Assembly: GCA_964641155.1 (NCBI GenBank)
Contig: CAZXJO010000005.1
Coordinates: 68,790-132,789, forward strand
DNA: 64,000 bases
Origin: DTCV01 sp964641155
GTDB lineage: Archaea > Thermoproteota > Thermoprotei_A > Sulfolobales > NBVN01
Reading direction: 5' to 3'
Shown here: positions 15,446 through 24,617 of the stretch, piece after piece
How the letters are laid out: each line of letters starts with the position of its first letter
Position numbering within the stretch: position 1 is the stretch's first letter
Position numbers and translations under genes: made by a program
The notes under the pieces: model-generated
The model's database searches: none
What the model saw: the letters and a program-made list of their open reading frames with translations, nothing else
Told to the model about the DNA's origin: nothing

Positions 15446-16072
15446 TCATCCCCTTAATCCGACGATTAGGTTGAGTAGCTCAGAAGCGGTCTCTTCGACC
15501 TTACCCTCCCTATTACGGATTATGTAGACTGAAGCGCCTACTAAGTTAGCGCTTGACACAGCAAACATCCTGTTCAACGTCAACAACTCCCTCAGCAGTG
15601 ATTCATCGTTGTAGTCACTTCTCCTCCTCTCAACATCCCTAACTTGTCTGGACATTATTTCGTTAACATCTGCCTCAACGATGACCACGGAATCCGGTGA
15701 GAGGTGGGTAATTACGTAGCCGGGAAGACCCGACCAATATCCAATACTTGTCCTCACCACCGCGTGTGTGTCAATGATGACTATGTGGTCTTCTTTACTG
15801 CCTGATTCCCTAATCCTCTTCAGTTCTTCCCCGATTCTCTCAGCAACCTCTTTCTGAACGACGCGTTGCACTGTAAGTGGTAGGGTTCTTATGTCATCCC
15901 TAGACTTCACTAATCCCTGAGCCTTTAAAGTTTCGAACATCAAATCACCGAAATTTATCAACCTTACCGAGTACCCTCTCGAAACCAACTCCTTCGTTAC
16001 TATGCTGAGGACTGTAGACTTACCTACACCGGGGATACCTACTACGATAAACGTCTTCAGCACGCCGCTCAC
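15446..16072 (-). CDS. adkA: Adenylate kinase, archaeal type
   Basis: 208 residues. Converts AMP + ATP to 2 ADP. P-loop FIVVGIPGVGKSTVLSIV, then INFGDLMFETLKAQGLVKSR, VIIDTHAVVRTSIGYWSGLP and Arg-rich RDVERRRSDY. This is the archaeal trimeric AdkA family, unlike bacterial Adk. Overlaps the secY stop by four bases. Confidence 0.95.
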   Translation of the reverse strand: MSGVLKTFIVVGIPGVGKSTVLSIVTKELVSRGYSVRLINFGDLMFETLKAQGLVKSRDDIRTLPLTVQRVVQKEVAERIGEELKRIRESGSKEDHIVIIDTHAVVRTSIGYWSGLPGYVITHLSPDSVVIVEADVNEIMSRQVRDVERRRSDYNDESLLRELLTLNRMFAVSSANLVGASVYIIRNREGKVEETASELLNLIVGLRG

Positions 16073-17460
16073 TCACCTATGAACCTCTTAAGCAGTGGAT
16101 ATGCTTCCAAAGCCCTCTCATATGCTATGGTCGTGTAATACTGTTGTAGGATACCCACAGCAAGTAATATACCGGTGCCCGTACCGTAAGCGCTGAATAT
16201 GTCAGCGGTAAGCGCCACCAACGCAACTATGATTGAACTCAGAACTGTTAGGGGGTAGATATACCTCGCCAGTAAAGACTCCAGGACTTTGGGGTTCCTC
16301 CTAATACCGGGTATTTCAAGACCTGCTTTTATCAAATTCTCAGCCTGGGCCGCTGGGTTTAAACCAGCTATCTCAACCCACATGTAACCAAACAATACGG
16401 CAAGACCTACTAGTAGGACGGAGTATACAAGCACCCTGAACGGGTTCAAGTAGATTTCCAGCAAAGAGTTCGGCGGTGCTAGGTACATGATCATAATTGA
16501 TAGAGCATCAGACAGCCAGGGCAACGAGTTAGCTAAGTGGGTGGATGATATGTTGTAGAACAGCATAAGGTCCGAGAAAAGTATGCCGACTAATAGTATG
16601 GGGATGTTAGTCACATAGAGGAACTGTAGGGGGACTTTGGCCCTAATACCCGGAGCTCTCTGGGTTGTTACAGGTATATTCACCTTAACGCTTTGCAGGT
16701 ACACGAGAATTATTGAGAGAACTAAGACGGTTACGAAGCCCGTTAACGATGGTAAGACCCTGTTCACCCCTTCAGTAAGGCCGTAGAACAACCTCTCACC
16801 ACTTAACCCACCCCCAAGAAGCCCTTGAACTAAGTATGGTATGAAGCCATGATATTCTTCTGTTCCCGGGACCTTCACCGGTGCGAAGATGTCCCACATG
16901 ATGGTTCTGGCAACGCCCGCTAAAATGAACAGGCTAACTCCACTCCCTATACCCCAACCCTTCTGTATCGCTTCGTCGATAATTAATAAAATCAGTGCGC
17001 CTAGGAAGAACTGCATGAAGATGGCTAAGGTGAAGAGCGGGTTCAACCTATAATACATTGCGAAACCCAAACTCTCAACAACCGCCACTATGATGGCTAA
17101 GCCCTTTTGTGACTGCGTGAAAAGCTTGCGGTCCCCGGGATCGCTCATATCGATGTTAAGTATTTTAGCACCAACCAATATCTGGAGAATCAGACCAGCA
17201 GTAACTATAGGTCCGATGCCGAGTTGGGCAATAGTTCCCTGCTGCGAGGCGAAAACAACGTTTATCAATGCCGGTAATTGGATGCCTTGAATGTTGTAAT
17301 TAGCCAGTGGGTAGACTATCACGCTTGCCATAGCGTAATAGATACCTAAAGCCGCGAACGTGAATAGAAGCCTGAACTTCAAATCAGGCCTTCTAGGAGG
17401 CCTAGGAGGTGATGGTACGTAATCCCCCAACCCCGCGAAAAACTTTAAAACATTGACCAA
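16069..17460 (-). CDS. secY: Protein translocase subunit SecY
   Basis: 463 residues, ten predicted membrane helices; pore subunit of the Sec translocon. Seen: the plug/TM2 region with YNIQGIQLPALINVVFASQQ, IVTAGLILQILVGAKIL, the cytoplasmic loop TTQRAPGIRAKVPLQFLYVT and LNPAAQAENLIKAGLEIPGI before TM9. Follows uL15 by 12 bases as in the spc operon. Confidence 0.97.
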   Translation of the reverse strand: MVNVLKFFAGLGDYVPSPPRPPRRPDLKFRLLFTFAALGIYYAMASVIVYPLANYNIQGIQLPALINVVFASQQGTIAQLGIGPIVTAGLILQILVGAKILNIDMSDPGDRKLFTQSQKGLAIIVAVVESLGFAMYYRLNPLFTLAIFMQFFLGALILLIIDEAIQKGWGIGSGVSLFILAGVARTIMWDIFAPVKVPGTEEYHGFIPYLVQGLLGGGLSGERLFYGLTEGVNRVLPSLTGFVTVLVLSIILVYLQSVKVNIPVTTQRAPGIRAKVPLQFLYVTNIPILLVGILFSDLMLFYNISSTHLANSLPWLSDALSIMIMYLAPPNSLLEIYLNPFRVLVYSVLLVGLAVLFGYMWVEIAGLNPAAQAENLIKAGLEIPGIRRNPKVLESLLARYIYPLTVLSSIIVALVALTADIFSAYGTGTGILLAVGILQQYYTTIAYERALEAYPLLKRFIGE

Positions 17461-17472
17461 ATACTATTCCCC

Positions 17473-17922
17473 CTACCTCTTCGCGGTTAAAACTACCTCA
17501 CCACCTGAGTCCTTAACCTTACTTATGGCGTTTTCAGTGGCTTTAGGCACTATCACCTTAACCTTCCCCTCTAAAACCCCTCTACCGAGCAGTTTGTCAT
17601 ATCCTAGAGCAGTTAAGTCCACCACTACTTTATCACCTTCGTACTCAGCCTTACCCTCCCTCACCAGCCTACGTACTAGTTCGTTGAGCTCGTCTAAGTT
17701 GATGGTGTTGTACACGACCTTTAAGGAAGGAGGTCTGTTAAATCCGTGCTTTCCGTACCAGTCGGGGAAGTTTTTAATAACCCACGACCATTTATGCTTA
17801 TGGAATCCCGCAGCCCCTCTTCCTCCCCTGCTCCCACTCTTCCTATGCTGTCCTATGCTCCCGTAGCCCTGGTTTCTAAATCCTCTGTACTTCCTGCTCT
17901 TCTTACCTCTCCTAACAACCAT
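17473..17922 (-). CDS. rpl15: 50S ribosomal protein uL15
   Basis: 149 residues. Basic, Gly-rich N-terminus RRGKKSRKYRGFRNQGYGS and GSRGGRGAAGFHKHKW, followed by the VDLTALGYDKLLGRG-type C-terminal domain. Lies two bases after uL30. Confidence 0.96.
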   Translation of the reverse strand: MVVRRGKKSRKYRGFRNQGYGSIGQHRKSGSRGGRGAAGFHKHKWSWVIKNFPDWYGKHGFNRPPSLKVVYNTINLDELNELVRRLVREGKAEYEGDKVVVDLTALGYDKLLGRGVLEGKVKVIVPKATENAISKVKDSGGEVVLTAKR

Positions 17923-17924
17923 TA

Positions 17925-18395
17925 TCAGATCATCCTCCTAACCAACTCATTTATGTCAGTACCCCTATAGCCTAACTCACCGTGGGATTTATAAGGCCTC
18001 CTAACGCTCCTCTTAAAGCCTCCTTTAGGCGGTCTTAACCTAAAAACTGGTTCAACAGACTCGACCCTATGCCACAGTACTTTACAGTTGATTAAACTGT
18101 CAACTAGCTCATCAAAGCTTGACAGATTGAATACGGTCTTCAGGTCTTCTTGGGTGATGGGCTTACCACCAACTAGCCTCCCCCTACGGATTATTAACTC
18201 CTTAAGAACTCCAGGACTCACCTCCCCCCAAGTAACCCAGCCCTTAACCACTTCCAACATCCCCTTAATGCTTTCGGAATCCGGGTATATGACTGCGTGG
18301 AACTTCCTGGAAAGCCTCAAGAGCTCCAAAGTTTTCTCAACGTCGGGTGGTACGCCCGACCTCCCCCTCAACCTAATCACTAACAACAGAGCCAT
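17925..18395 (-). CDS. rpl30: 50S ribosomal protein uL30
   Basis: 156 residues, the longer archaeal form. N-terminal ferredoxin-like core VIRLRGRSGVPPDVEKTLEL plus the C-terminal archaeal extension FRLRPPKGGFKRSVRRPYKS. Lies between uS5 and uL15. Confidence 0.95.
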   Translation of the reverse strand: MALLLVIRLRGRSGVPPDVEKTLELLRLSRKFHAVIYPDSESIKGMLEVVKGWVTWGEVSPGVLKELIIRRGRLVGGKPITQEDLKTVFNLSSFDELVDSLINCKVLWHRVESVEPVFRLRPPKGGFKRSVRRPYKSHGELGYRGTDINELVRRMI

Positions 18396-18398
18396 GAC

Positions 18399-19031
18399 TT
18401 AGGCCCCCCTCAACCAGTCGTATATCGTCACGAACTTGTATGTGTTCTTAAGCGCCTCGTAAGTAGCTAATACGAAGTTTAACGTTGTCCTAGTCTCACC
18501 CTTAGACCAGGACCATGCATCGCTAATACCTGCGTACCTCAACACAACCTTAGCGGCCTCACCGGCAACCAATCCAGTACCCTTAGGAGCTGGAATTATT
18601 TTAACGGCCACGCTACCTGCCTTCCCTGACACCTGGAACGGTATCGTATGTGGATCACTGCACAGGCATTCCCAACTACCGCAACCCCTCCTTACCGGAA
18701 TGATGTTCAACTTGGCGTCAACTAATGCTTTCTCTATGGCCTGCCTTAACTGCTTCGCTTTTCCAGAACCCACTCCTACGTAGCCGTCGAGGTTCCCGGC
18801 AACGACTAATGCCCTAAACCTAGTTAATTCGCCGGCGTCTGTCTGCTTCTGAACTATCGAAACGTCAACTATCTCATACTTCAGGTCCGGTAGTAAGTAG
18901 TCAACTATTTCGGGCTCTTGAATCACCATGTTGTTATCGAAGATCTCCTTAATGCTGACTACTTTACCCTCCTTAACCATCCTGCCGAGCCTTGTCCTCG
19001 GAACCCACTCCTCCAATGATTGAGAGCTCAT
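18399..19031 (-). CDS. rps5: 30S ribosomal protein uS5
   Basis: 210 residues from the ATG at 19031, chosen because the protein then begins MSSQSLEEWVPRTRLG and GGTGG lies just upstream; a start six codons earlier is open. Double-stranded RNA-binding-like motif with VGVGSGKAKQLRQAIEKAL, and the Cys-containing RRGCGSWECLCSDPHTIPF typical of archaeal uS5. Confidence 0.96.
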   Translation of the reverse strand: MSSQSLEEWVPRTRLGRMVKEGKVVSIKEIFDNNMVIQEPEIVDYLLPDLKYEIVDVSIVQKQTDAGELTRFRALVVAGNLDGYVGVGSGKAKQLRQAIEKALVDAKLNIIPVRRGCGSWECLCSDPHTIPFQVSGKAGSVAVKIIPAPKGTGLVAGEAAKVVLRYAGISDAWSWSKGETRTTLNFVLATYEALKNTYKFVTIYDWLRGA

Positions 19032-19041
19032 CACCGACCAC

Positions 19042-19635
19042 CTAACCAAGCTCTCTCAATATTCTCTCCTTAACCTCTGAAAAGTGCTTTGGAAGCTCAG
19101 CTAAGTTCAAACCGCTGCTTAAAATCTTTGAGAACCTCAGCTTAAATAATTCCTCGTTAGCAGTTTGCAACTTCTTGGCGTAATCGGCAATATGCTCGCC
19201 ACACAACCTCTCATCGCTCGGCAGTACTTCCTCAGACACTGGGACCTCAATACCCGCATCCAAGCAACCCTTAATGGCTGCGAAGACCCTGGAACCCTTA
19301 ACCGGTCTGTGGAGTCCTATATCCGGCACGGCGTAGGTTATCCCTAATTTCTTAGCCTTCAAACCAGCTATTAGGCCGACTAAGTAAGTGGCCGGGGTGT
19401 TGTTGGGATACCCCTTCCACCCATACCTGAGTAAGGTCTTACTACTCACACCTACTAAGGTCTCATCACCTTTGGCGGAGAACTTAATGAATTGGACCAC
19501 CACGTGCTTGTTAGACAACCTGACCACTAACCTGACATCCCTCCCTGACTTAAGCATTGCGTACCTCCTATAGTAATTAGTCTTCCCCTCCCTCCTACGT
19601 TTCTTCGGCACTTTATACCTAGGTCCTCTAGCCAT
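19042..19635 (-). CDS. rpl18: 50S ribosomal protein uL18
   Basis: 197 residues; 5S rRNA binder. KVPKKRRREGKTNYYRRYAM at the start, RLVVRLSNKHVVVQFI, then YLVGLIAGLKAKKLG. Archaeal/eukaryotic length, about 70 residues longer than bacterial L18. Confidence 0.96.
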   Translation of the reverse strand: MARGPRYKVPKKRRREGKTNYYRRYAMLKSGRDVRLVVRLSNKHVVVQFIKFSAKGDETLVGVSSKTLLRYGWKGYPNNTPATYLVGLIAGLKAKKLGITYAVPDIGLHRPVKGSRVFAAIKGCLDAGIEVPVSEEVLPSDERLCGEHIADYAKKLQTANEELFKLRFSKILSSGLNLAELPKHFSEVKERILRELG

Positions 19636-19645
19636 AGCGCATACC

Positions 19646-20101
19646 CTACCTTACACCACTCACTCCCAGATGCTGTAGGTACCTCTTAAGGTCTGATAAG
19701 TTTTTGAATGCGCCTCCCTTCGCCAGCACGTAAGCCCTCCTATAGACTTTGGAGTCTATGACTTCATGCTCCCTCAACCACTTCAAATACCTCCTCAACT
19801 TCCTGATGGTGTTCATCCACAGTAACTTCTCATCAGTTCTCGCACCATATCTGCCCTTACGTTTTCCTTGACCCCTCCTATGCCCCGTTTTCCTCTTCTC
19901 ATGCCTCTCCCTCCACCTCCCTCTCGAATTCCCTCTCTCATGCTCAACCACTATAACTCCATCCTTAATCAACCTCTTAATGCCCTCCCTCGTTATGACG
20001 TCTGAGACGTCTTCCGCTTTAGTAGGGTCTATCTTGATCCTGGAAACACCTACCCCTAAGACCTCAGCCGCAAGCTTTTTCTGCAGACTTAAGTCAACCA
20101 C
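19646..20101 (-). CDS. rpl19e: 50S ribosomal protein eL19
   Basis: 151 residues. SLQKKLAAEVLGVGVSRI at the start, then the very basic RGRWRERHEKRKTGHRRGQG and ARTDEKLLWMNTIRKLRRYL, the conserved L19e signature. Starts one base after the eL32 stop. Confidence 0.96.
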   Translation of the reverse strand: MVDLSLQKKLAAEVLGVGVSRIKIDPTKAEDVSDVITREGIKRLIKDGVIVVEHERGNSRGRWRERHEKRKTGHRRGQGKRKGRYGARTDEKLLWMNTIRKLRRYLKWLREHEVIDSKVYRRAYVLAKGGAFKNLSDLKRYLQHLGVSGVR

Positions 20102-20102
20102 C

Positions 20103-20501
20103 TTACCTCACACCCTCATTAGCAACTAAGAAACCTGCTTCCTTCAACTTGCTCAATATTTCCAACCTCTTGCGGAGGCCAACCCCACCACCTATGTACA
20201 CTATAACCTCATCAGGTTTGTACTTACTTAGATCTGCGACGCTGTTAACAACTACCGGCTTAAGACCTTTAGGATGTAGTCCCCTGATAATCGTAGGCGT
20301 TCTATAACCTGCGGAGACGACTGGCGGGTACCCCTTAAGCTTCAACCTCATTGGGTTGTCCTTACCCTTAGGCTTCCTCCACACAGGGTTGTTGCTGAAC
20401 TTAGCGAACTTCCACCAAATATTCCTGTAGAAGGTCAAATCCCTCTTCTTCCTAATCGCCCTAGCTAAGGCCTTCCTATCAATCACGGCACTACTCACCA
20501 T
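20103..20501 (-). CDS. rpl32e: 50S ribosomal protein eL32
   Basis: 132 residues from the ATG at 20501, which gives MVSSAVIDRKALARAIRKKR; the frame is open another 27 codons upstream but that part overlaps uL6 and does not look like the family. Core motif PVWRKPKGKDNPMRLKLKGY followed by GYRTP and RGLHPKGLKPVVV. Overlaps uL6 by 11 bases. Confidence 0.94.
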   Translation of the reverse strand: MVSSAVIDRKALARAIRKKRDLTFYRNIWWKFAKFSNNPVWRKPKGKDNPMRLKLKGYPPVVSAGYRTPTIIRGLHPKGLKPVVVNSVADLSKYKPDEVIVYIGGGVGLRKRLEILSKLKEAGFLVANEGVR

Positions 20502-21045
20502 CTGCGTACCCCCTCTCATATATGAATATACCATCAGTGAACACACGCCTGTCCAGCTCCCTAATCTTAGTTGCCCTCTCAATATTAGCGGCTGTTTGAG
20601 CCACCTCCTCTATATTCACCCCCTCCACGATGACATCATCACCCTTAACCGACACCTTAACGTTACCTACGATCCTAGCAATTCTCGGCGAACGCTCACC
20701 GAGGAAGTTCTCTATCATTACCTTGTCCCCCTCCACCTTCACGGTCACGGGGAAGTGTGAGAACACTATCTTGAGCTTATACCTATAGCCCTTAGTGACA
20801 CCATCCACCATGTTCTTAATGTGTGAGGCTATGGTGTAGGTAAGCGATTTAAGCCTTCTGTTAGTGAAGAAAGAATAAACACTTACCTTACCATCACTTA
20901 CTGATAACTTAATCCCCTTAACACCGCTGAAATCCCTTACTACCTCCCCCTTAGGGCCTCTGACACGTACCTTCATACCCTCGCAGAAGACCTCAACACC
21001 CTCAGGAACCGTGACGGTCTCCTTAACCAATACCTCCCTAACCAC
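20491..21045 (-). CDS. rpl6: 50S ribosomal protein uL6
   Basis: 184 residues. Two-domain uL6 with VRGPKGEVVRDF, the HIKNMVDGVTKGYRYKLKIV segment between the domains and IRELDRRVFTDGIFIYE at the C-terminus. Eleven bases after uS8. Confidence 0.96.
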   Translation of the reverse strand: MVREVLVKETVTVPEGVEVFCEGMKVRVRGPKGEVVRDFSGVKGIKLSVSDGKVSVYSFFTNRRLKSLTYTIASHIKNMVDGVTKGYRYKLKIVFSHFPVTVKVEGDKVMIENFLGERSPRIARIVGNVKVSVKGDDVIVEGVNIEEVAQTAANIERATKIRELDRRVFTDGIFIYERGYADGE

Positions 21046-21055
21046 TTACATCACC

Positions 21056-21457
21056 TCAATACACGTAGGCGAGCAGTATGCCGCCTATCCTCATATCTAG
21101 GGCCTCCTTGTGCGACATAACGCCTCTGGAAGTGCTGAGCACTAAAATACCTATATCCCTAGACGGTAGGAACTTCCTCAGCCAATAAGGCATCTGCCTC
21201 AACTCATCATACGTTATCGGTTGCCTAGGCTTTATGGCACCCGCTTTGTTAATCCTACCAAGGAGCTGCACCTTTATCTTACCCCATCTACCGTCATCAA
21301 TGTACTCGAACTCACCTATGTATCCTTGCTTCTGCATCACCCTAAGAGTCATTGCTATTAACTTTGACGCCGGCCAGATGACTGCCTCCTTATGACGTCT
21401 CATCTCGCAGTTAACCAAGGTCGATAAAGCGTTGGACAAGGGATCCATCATAACCAC
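21056..21457 (-). CDS. rps8: 30S ribosomal protein uS8
   Basis: 133 residues from the GTG at 21457, giving MVMMDPLSNALSTL, the archaeal uS8 start, with GAGGTGA about five bases upstream. C-terminal STSRGVMSHKEALDMRIGG is diagnostic. Confidence 0.95.
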   Translation of the reverse strand: MVMMDPLSNALSTLVNCEMRRHKEAVIWPASKLIAMTLRVMQKQGYIGEFEYIDDGRWGKIKVQLLGRINKAGAIKPRQPITYDELRQMPYWLRKFLPSRDIGILVLSTSRGVMSHKEALDMRIGGILLAYVY

Positions 21458-21467
21458 ACTAATCACC

Positions 21468-21632
21468 TCATGAAAACTTCTTGAATCCTAAGGAATACGC
21501 TACCTCCCTGAAGCACTGCCTACATAAGTACAGTCCGTACTTCTGAATCACCGCATCCTTCGACCCGCACCTGATGCACTCCTGAGCACCGCGACCCCAC
21601 TTCCTGACAATAGGTTGTCTGAACTTACCCAT
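21468..21632 (-). CDS. rps14: 30S ribosomal protein uS14 (zinc type)
   Basis: A 54-residue protein in the gap between uS8 and uL5: begins MGKFRQPIVRKWGRG and has ECIRCGSKDAVIQKYGLYLC with a following RQCF, i.e. the CxxC...CxxC zinc site of archaeal uS14, ending SLGFKKF S. Start ATG at 21632 two bases beyond the uL5 stop; TGA stop at 21470-21468. Order uL5-uS14-uS8 is universal in archaea. Confidence 0.95.
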   Translation of the reverse strand: MGKFRQPIVRKWGRGAQECIRCGSKDAVIQKYGLYLCRQCFREVAYSLGFKKFS

Positions 21633-21633
21633 A

Positions 21634-22185
21634 TCACACCACCTTAACGTTAAGTGCGTACTCCAAAAAAGCCTGAGCCTCCTCCTTCGAAATCCTGTGC
21701 CTTCTCGGGACCTCAGACCTCTTCCTACGCCTCCGCATAACCCTGTAGCCAGGCCTCTCCAACGTGATCGCTACGTCCATCCCGAAAATCCCTAATTCCG
21801 GGTCGTACTTAACCCCTGGAAGCATTATGTGTTCCTTAATACCTATCGATACGTTCCCGAAGTCGTCGAAGCTACTCCCCTTAACCCGCCGGCCCACAGC
21901 CTCTAACACCGAGTTGAGGAACTTCATAGCCTTCTCCCTCCTAAGTGTGACCGCAACAGCTATAGGTTCGCCCTTACGTATTCCGAACTCCTTAATAGTC
22001 TTTTTAGCCTTCCTAAAAGATGGTTTCTGCCCCGTCAACATTTCCAGAATCCTCGCCGCCCTCTGCAGCTTCTCACCACCCTCACCAACACCGATGTTCG
22101 CTGTCACCTTAGCAATCATAGGCTTACGCATCGGGTTACTTTCCCACAACCTAATGAAGTGCTCCTTCAGCCCTACATCACTCAT
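21634..22185 (-). CDS. rpl5: 50S ribosomal protein uL5
   Basis: 183 residues; 5S rRNA binding. NPMRKPMIAKVTANIGVGEG, LTGQKPSFRKAKKTIKEFGI and GIKEHIMLPGVKYDPELGIF are family blocks. Overlaps the eS4 stop by four bases. Confidence 0.96.
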   Translation of the reverse strand: MSDVGLKEHFIRLWESNPMRKPMIAKVTANIGVGEGGEKLQRAARILEMLTGQKPSFRKAKKTIKEFGIRKGEPIAVAVTLRREKAMKFLNSVLEAVGRRVKGSSFDDFGNVSIGIKEHIMLPGVKYDPELGIFGMDVAITLERPGYRVMRRRRKRSEVPRRHRISKEEAQAFLEYALNVKVV

Positions 22186-22943
22186 TTGAAGGCACCCTCA
22201 GGTAACTTTATTTCAGGTGATTCAACACCTACAACGAAGACCTTATCCAACGTCGTGTATATGGTTTCCCCTTTAAAGCTTTCAACCTTAACCAACCTCC
22301 TGTAGCTACGCATGCCTTCCGACACGCTAATCAATCTTCCAACCTTACCGACGCTACGTCCACCAATGATGGTCACTATGGAACCTGTCTGTAGCGGGAT
22401 GTATTTAACTATCGCCTGATCAGGGACTGTTATCTTCAAGGAACCCCTAGTGTCGTAGACGTCCTCAGCAGCCTTCGAAGGATCTGAAACCTTAATCAAG
22501 ACGTTCCTCCCGTCGTGTAGGTTCAACTGAATATGACCTCCCTTAACCGTTGTCTTGTTCTCGATACGGCATAATTTGAAGCTCCCTTCCCCTCTCTCTA
22601 TAGGGATTAAACTCATGTAAGTCACGGGCGTTGGGATAACCCTGAAGAGTTCGCCAGTATCCACCACTTCAACGACGTCCATCAAACCCACAGGAAACTT
22701 GTAATCCCTCCTCACGACGCCGTCTACTTTGAAATGACCTTCAGCTATGAGCCTCCTGGCCTCCTTCTCCCTCTCAACATACTTAAGCACGTCCCTAACA
22801 ATGACTAATAAAGGTAAGGACCTGTTAATTGGGTGCGGGCCTGCCGAGGGCTTCACTGCCCACTTAAACTCCTTCCTCATAAGCGGCCAGAACGGCGGCG
22901 CCACATGCCTTTTCAAGTGTTTTGTCGTACCCATCCTACCCAT
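22182..22943 (-). CDS. rps4e: 30S ribosomal protein eS4
   Basis: 253 residues. TTKHLKRHVAPPFWPLMRKE at the start, S4-like RNA-binding domain with EARRLIAEGHFKVDGVVRRD, KOW-like IVTIIGGRSVGKVGRLI. Archaeal/eukaryotic protein between uL24 and uL5. Confidence 0.96.
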   Translation of the reverse strand: MGRMGTTKHLKRHVAPPFWPLMRKEFKWAVKPSAGPHPINRSLPLLVIVRDVLKYVEREKEARRLIAEGHFKVDGVVRRDYKFPVGLMDVVEVVDTGELFRVIPTPVTYMSLIPIERGEGSFKLCRIENKTTVKGGHIQLNLHDGRNVLIKVSDPSKAAEDVYDTRGSLKITVPDQAIVKYIPLQTGSIVTIIGGRSVGKVGRLISVSEGMRSYRRLVKVESFKGETIYTTLDKVFVVGVESPEIKLPEGAFK

Positions 22944-22957
22944 ACACCATCACCTGC

Positions 22958-23332
22958 CTACACAACCCCCTTACGTCTCTTAATAATTTTCTCCCTCCAC
23001 TTATCGCTTAGGTCTAACTTCGTTATGATGACCTTAGATGGGTGGATGGGGTAATGCACAGGGGTGCCGTCAGCCTTCTTAACCGTAACTCCATCTACAT
23101 AAATCCTACCACTACCTAAATCGACCCTAACAACCTTACCTTCATGGCCTACCCAATCCCCTCTAACGATCTTAACCGTGTCCCCCACCCTCACACCTAT
23201 ACGTTTAACGCCGTATTTACTGATGAGTTCCTCCGACATCCTAGCCGTTAGTAACTTATGCCTCCTACCGAGATGTGCGTTGATTAACAAAAGCCTCTGC
23301 TTGCTGGGCTTCGATGACGGCATCAACCTCAC
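22958..23332 (-). CDS. rpl24: 50S ribosomal protein uL24
   Basis: 124 residues. N-terminal SSKPSKQRLLLINAHLGRRH and the KOW motif VRVGDTVKIVRGDWVGHEGK followed by VVRVDLGSGRIYVDGVTVKK. Starts two bases after uL14. Confidence 0.96.
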   Translation of the reverse strand: MRLMPSSKPSKQRLLLINAHLGRRHKLLTARMSEELISKYGVKRIGVRVGDTVKIVRGDWVGHEGKVVRVDLGSGRIYVDGVTVKKADGTPVHYPIHPSKVIITKLDLSDKWREKIIKRRKGVV

Positions 23333-23334
23333 CT

Positions 23335-23760
23335 CTAAACAACTATTGTCGATATATTAGCTACTGTGGGCCACCTCTCAGCAGCTTCCCTCGCCACGGG
23401 ACCTCTGACCTCACTCCCTTTAGGTGTTCCCTCAGGAGTAACTATAACGCATGCGTTATCCTCGAAAGCTATCCACGTACCGTCAAGCCTCCTATATGGT
23501 TTCCTCTGCCTAATGATTACTGCACGCATCACCTGCCCCACTAACTCCGTTGTGCCCTTCTTAACCGTCACAACCACTAAATCACCAACAGTAGCTGTTG
23601 GAACCCTCCTTAACCTGGTCCTAAGGCCTGGAATGCCTATAACCACAGCCTCCTTAGCACCGCTGTTGTCAGATACCTTCAACCTGGCACCGATGGGGAT
23701 GCCTGCGCTGTAGCCCCTCCTACCGAATGCTGCACCTAGCTTAGCCCTCTTAGCACCCAT
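23335..23760 (-). CDS. rpl14: 50S ribosomal protein uL14
   Basis: 141 residues. GIPIGARLKVSDNSGAKEA, TVGDLVVVTVKKGTTEL and FEDNACVIVTPEGTPKGSEV are classic uL14. Start shares a base with the uS17 stop. Confidence 0.97.
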   Translation of the reverse strand: MGAKRAKLGAAFGRRGYSAGIPIGARLKVSDNSGAKEAVVIGIPGLRTRLRRVPTATVGDLVVVTVKKGTTELVGQVMRAVIIRQRKPYRRLDGTWIAFEDNACVIVTPEGTPKGSEVRGPVAREAAERWPTVANISTIVV

Positions 23761-24122
23761 TAACTCTCACCACCCTTCGAAACCACTCCCAATACAACCA
23801 TGGAAACAGACTTAGATATGGGTCTGGTCTCACCTAGCACCACGATGTCACCTTCCTTAGCGTTAATGCAAGGCGGGTTGTGAGCGTGAATTCTAGACCT
23901 CCTCCTCTCATACCTCATGTACTTCCTATCGTAGACCGTGTACTCCCTCTCAACAACAACTGTCTTATCCATCTTAGACTTTATCACTATTCCTTCAAGT
24001 ATTAAACCCCTGACCTTTATGTGCCCATGCCAAGGGCATGCAGGGTCATCGCATGCGTTCTGAGGCGGTTTCAAACCCCGGTAGTTAATGCCCACATTAT
24101 TAGTCCTAGGTACTGATGCCAT
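23760..24122 (-). CDS. rps17: 30S ribosomal protein uS17
   Basis: 120 residues. OB fold with KSKMDKTVVVEREYTVYDRK, SRIHAHNPPCINAKEGDIVV and ETRPISKSVSMVV. The N-terminal extension holds NACDDPACPWHGH, a Cys/His group seen in many archaeal uS17 proteins that could bind zinc. Confidence 0.96.
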   Translation of the reverse strand: MASVPRTNNVGINYRGLKPPQNACDDPACPWHGHIKVRGLILEGIVIKSKMDKTVVVEREYTVYDRKYMRYERRRSRIHAHNPPCINAKEGDIVVLGETRPISKSVSMVVLGVVSKGGES

Positions 24123-24421
24123 TACCTCACCACACCCCTATACTTCTTAACCCTATCTTCAGGTCTCCCAATCAACATGTTCCCAAGTACCTCTACATCT
24201 TTCTCAGGTAGCTTAAAAATTATTCTAGCACCCAGCTTGGGTACCACAATACATTTGCCACCTTCATCCACCGTTAACGTGTTCATCGCTTCATCTACCA
24301 CTATCCCCTTACGCCCACGTAAGGTTCTGTCTGTGTGATCGATGACGAGTGCGTGGAGACCTATCAACTCATGGTAGATTAAGTTCTTAGCGCTTCTTCT
24401 CACTCCTAATCTCCTCCTCAC
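24122..24421 (-). CDS. rnp1: Ribonuclease P protein component 1 (Rpp29/Pop4)
   Basis: 99 residues. Sm-like RNase P protein that pairs with Rpp21. NLIYHELIGLHALVIDHTDR, GRKGIVVDEAMNTLTV and VVPKLGARIIFKLP match the archaeal Rnp1 family. Its start lies within uL29 (overlap 24387-24421), and it shares a base with uS17, so it is fully inside the ribosomal operon, as in most archaea. Confidence 0.94.
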   Translation of the reverse strand: MRRRLGVRRSAKNLIYHELIGLHALVIDHTDRTLRGRKGIVVDEAMNTLTVDEGGKCIVVPKLGARIIFKLPEKDVEVLGNMLIGRPEDRVKKYRGVVR

Positions 24422-24599
24422 GCTGTACGGTCAGTATCCTAGCTATGTTCTTACGAACTACCTTAATCCTGCCGACATTAGTTAAAGTGCCCATAGCTGC
24501 TTGAGCCCTCAACTTCATGAGCTCTAAGCTCAGCTCGTTAAGCTGCTTCAGCCTCTCCTCACGAGGCATTTTCCTAATCTCATCAGCTGATAGACTCAT
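24387..24599 (-). CDS. rpl29: 50S ribosomal protein uL29
   Basis: 70 residues, two-helix protein: LSADEIRKMPREERLKQLNE, LSLELMKLRAQAAMGTLTNV, and VRKNIARILTVQREEE. Located at the tunnel exit in the ribosome. The last 35 bases overlap the start of rnp1 in another frame. Confidence 0.95.
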   Translation of the reverse strand: MSLSADEIRKMPREERLKQLNELSLELMKLRAQAAMGTLTNVGRIKVVRKNIARILTVQREEEIRSEKKR

Positions 24600-24617
24600 A
24601 CAACCACCTCACAGCAC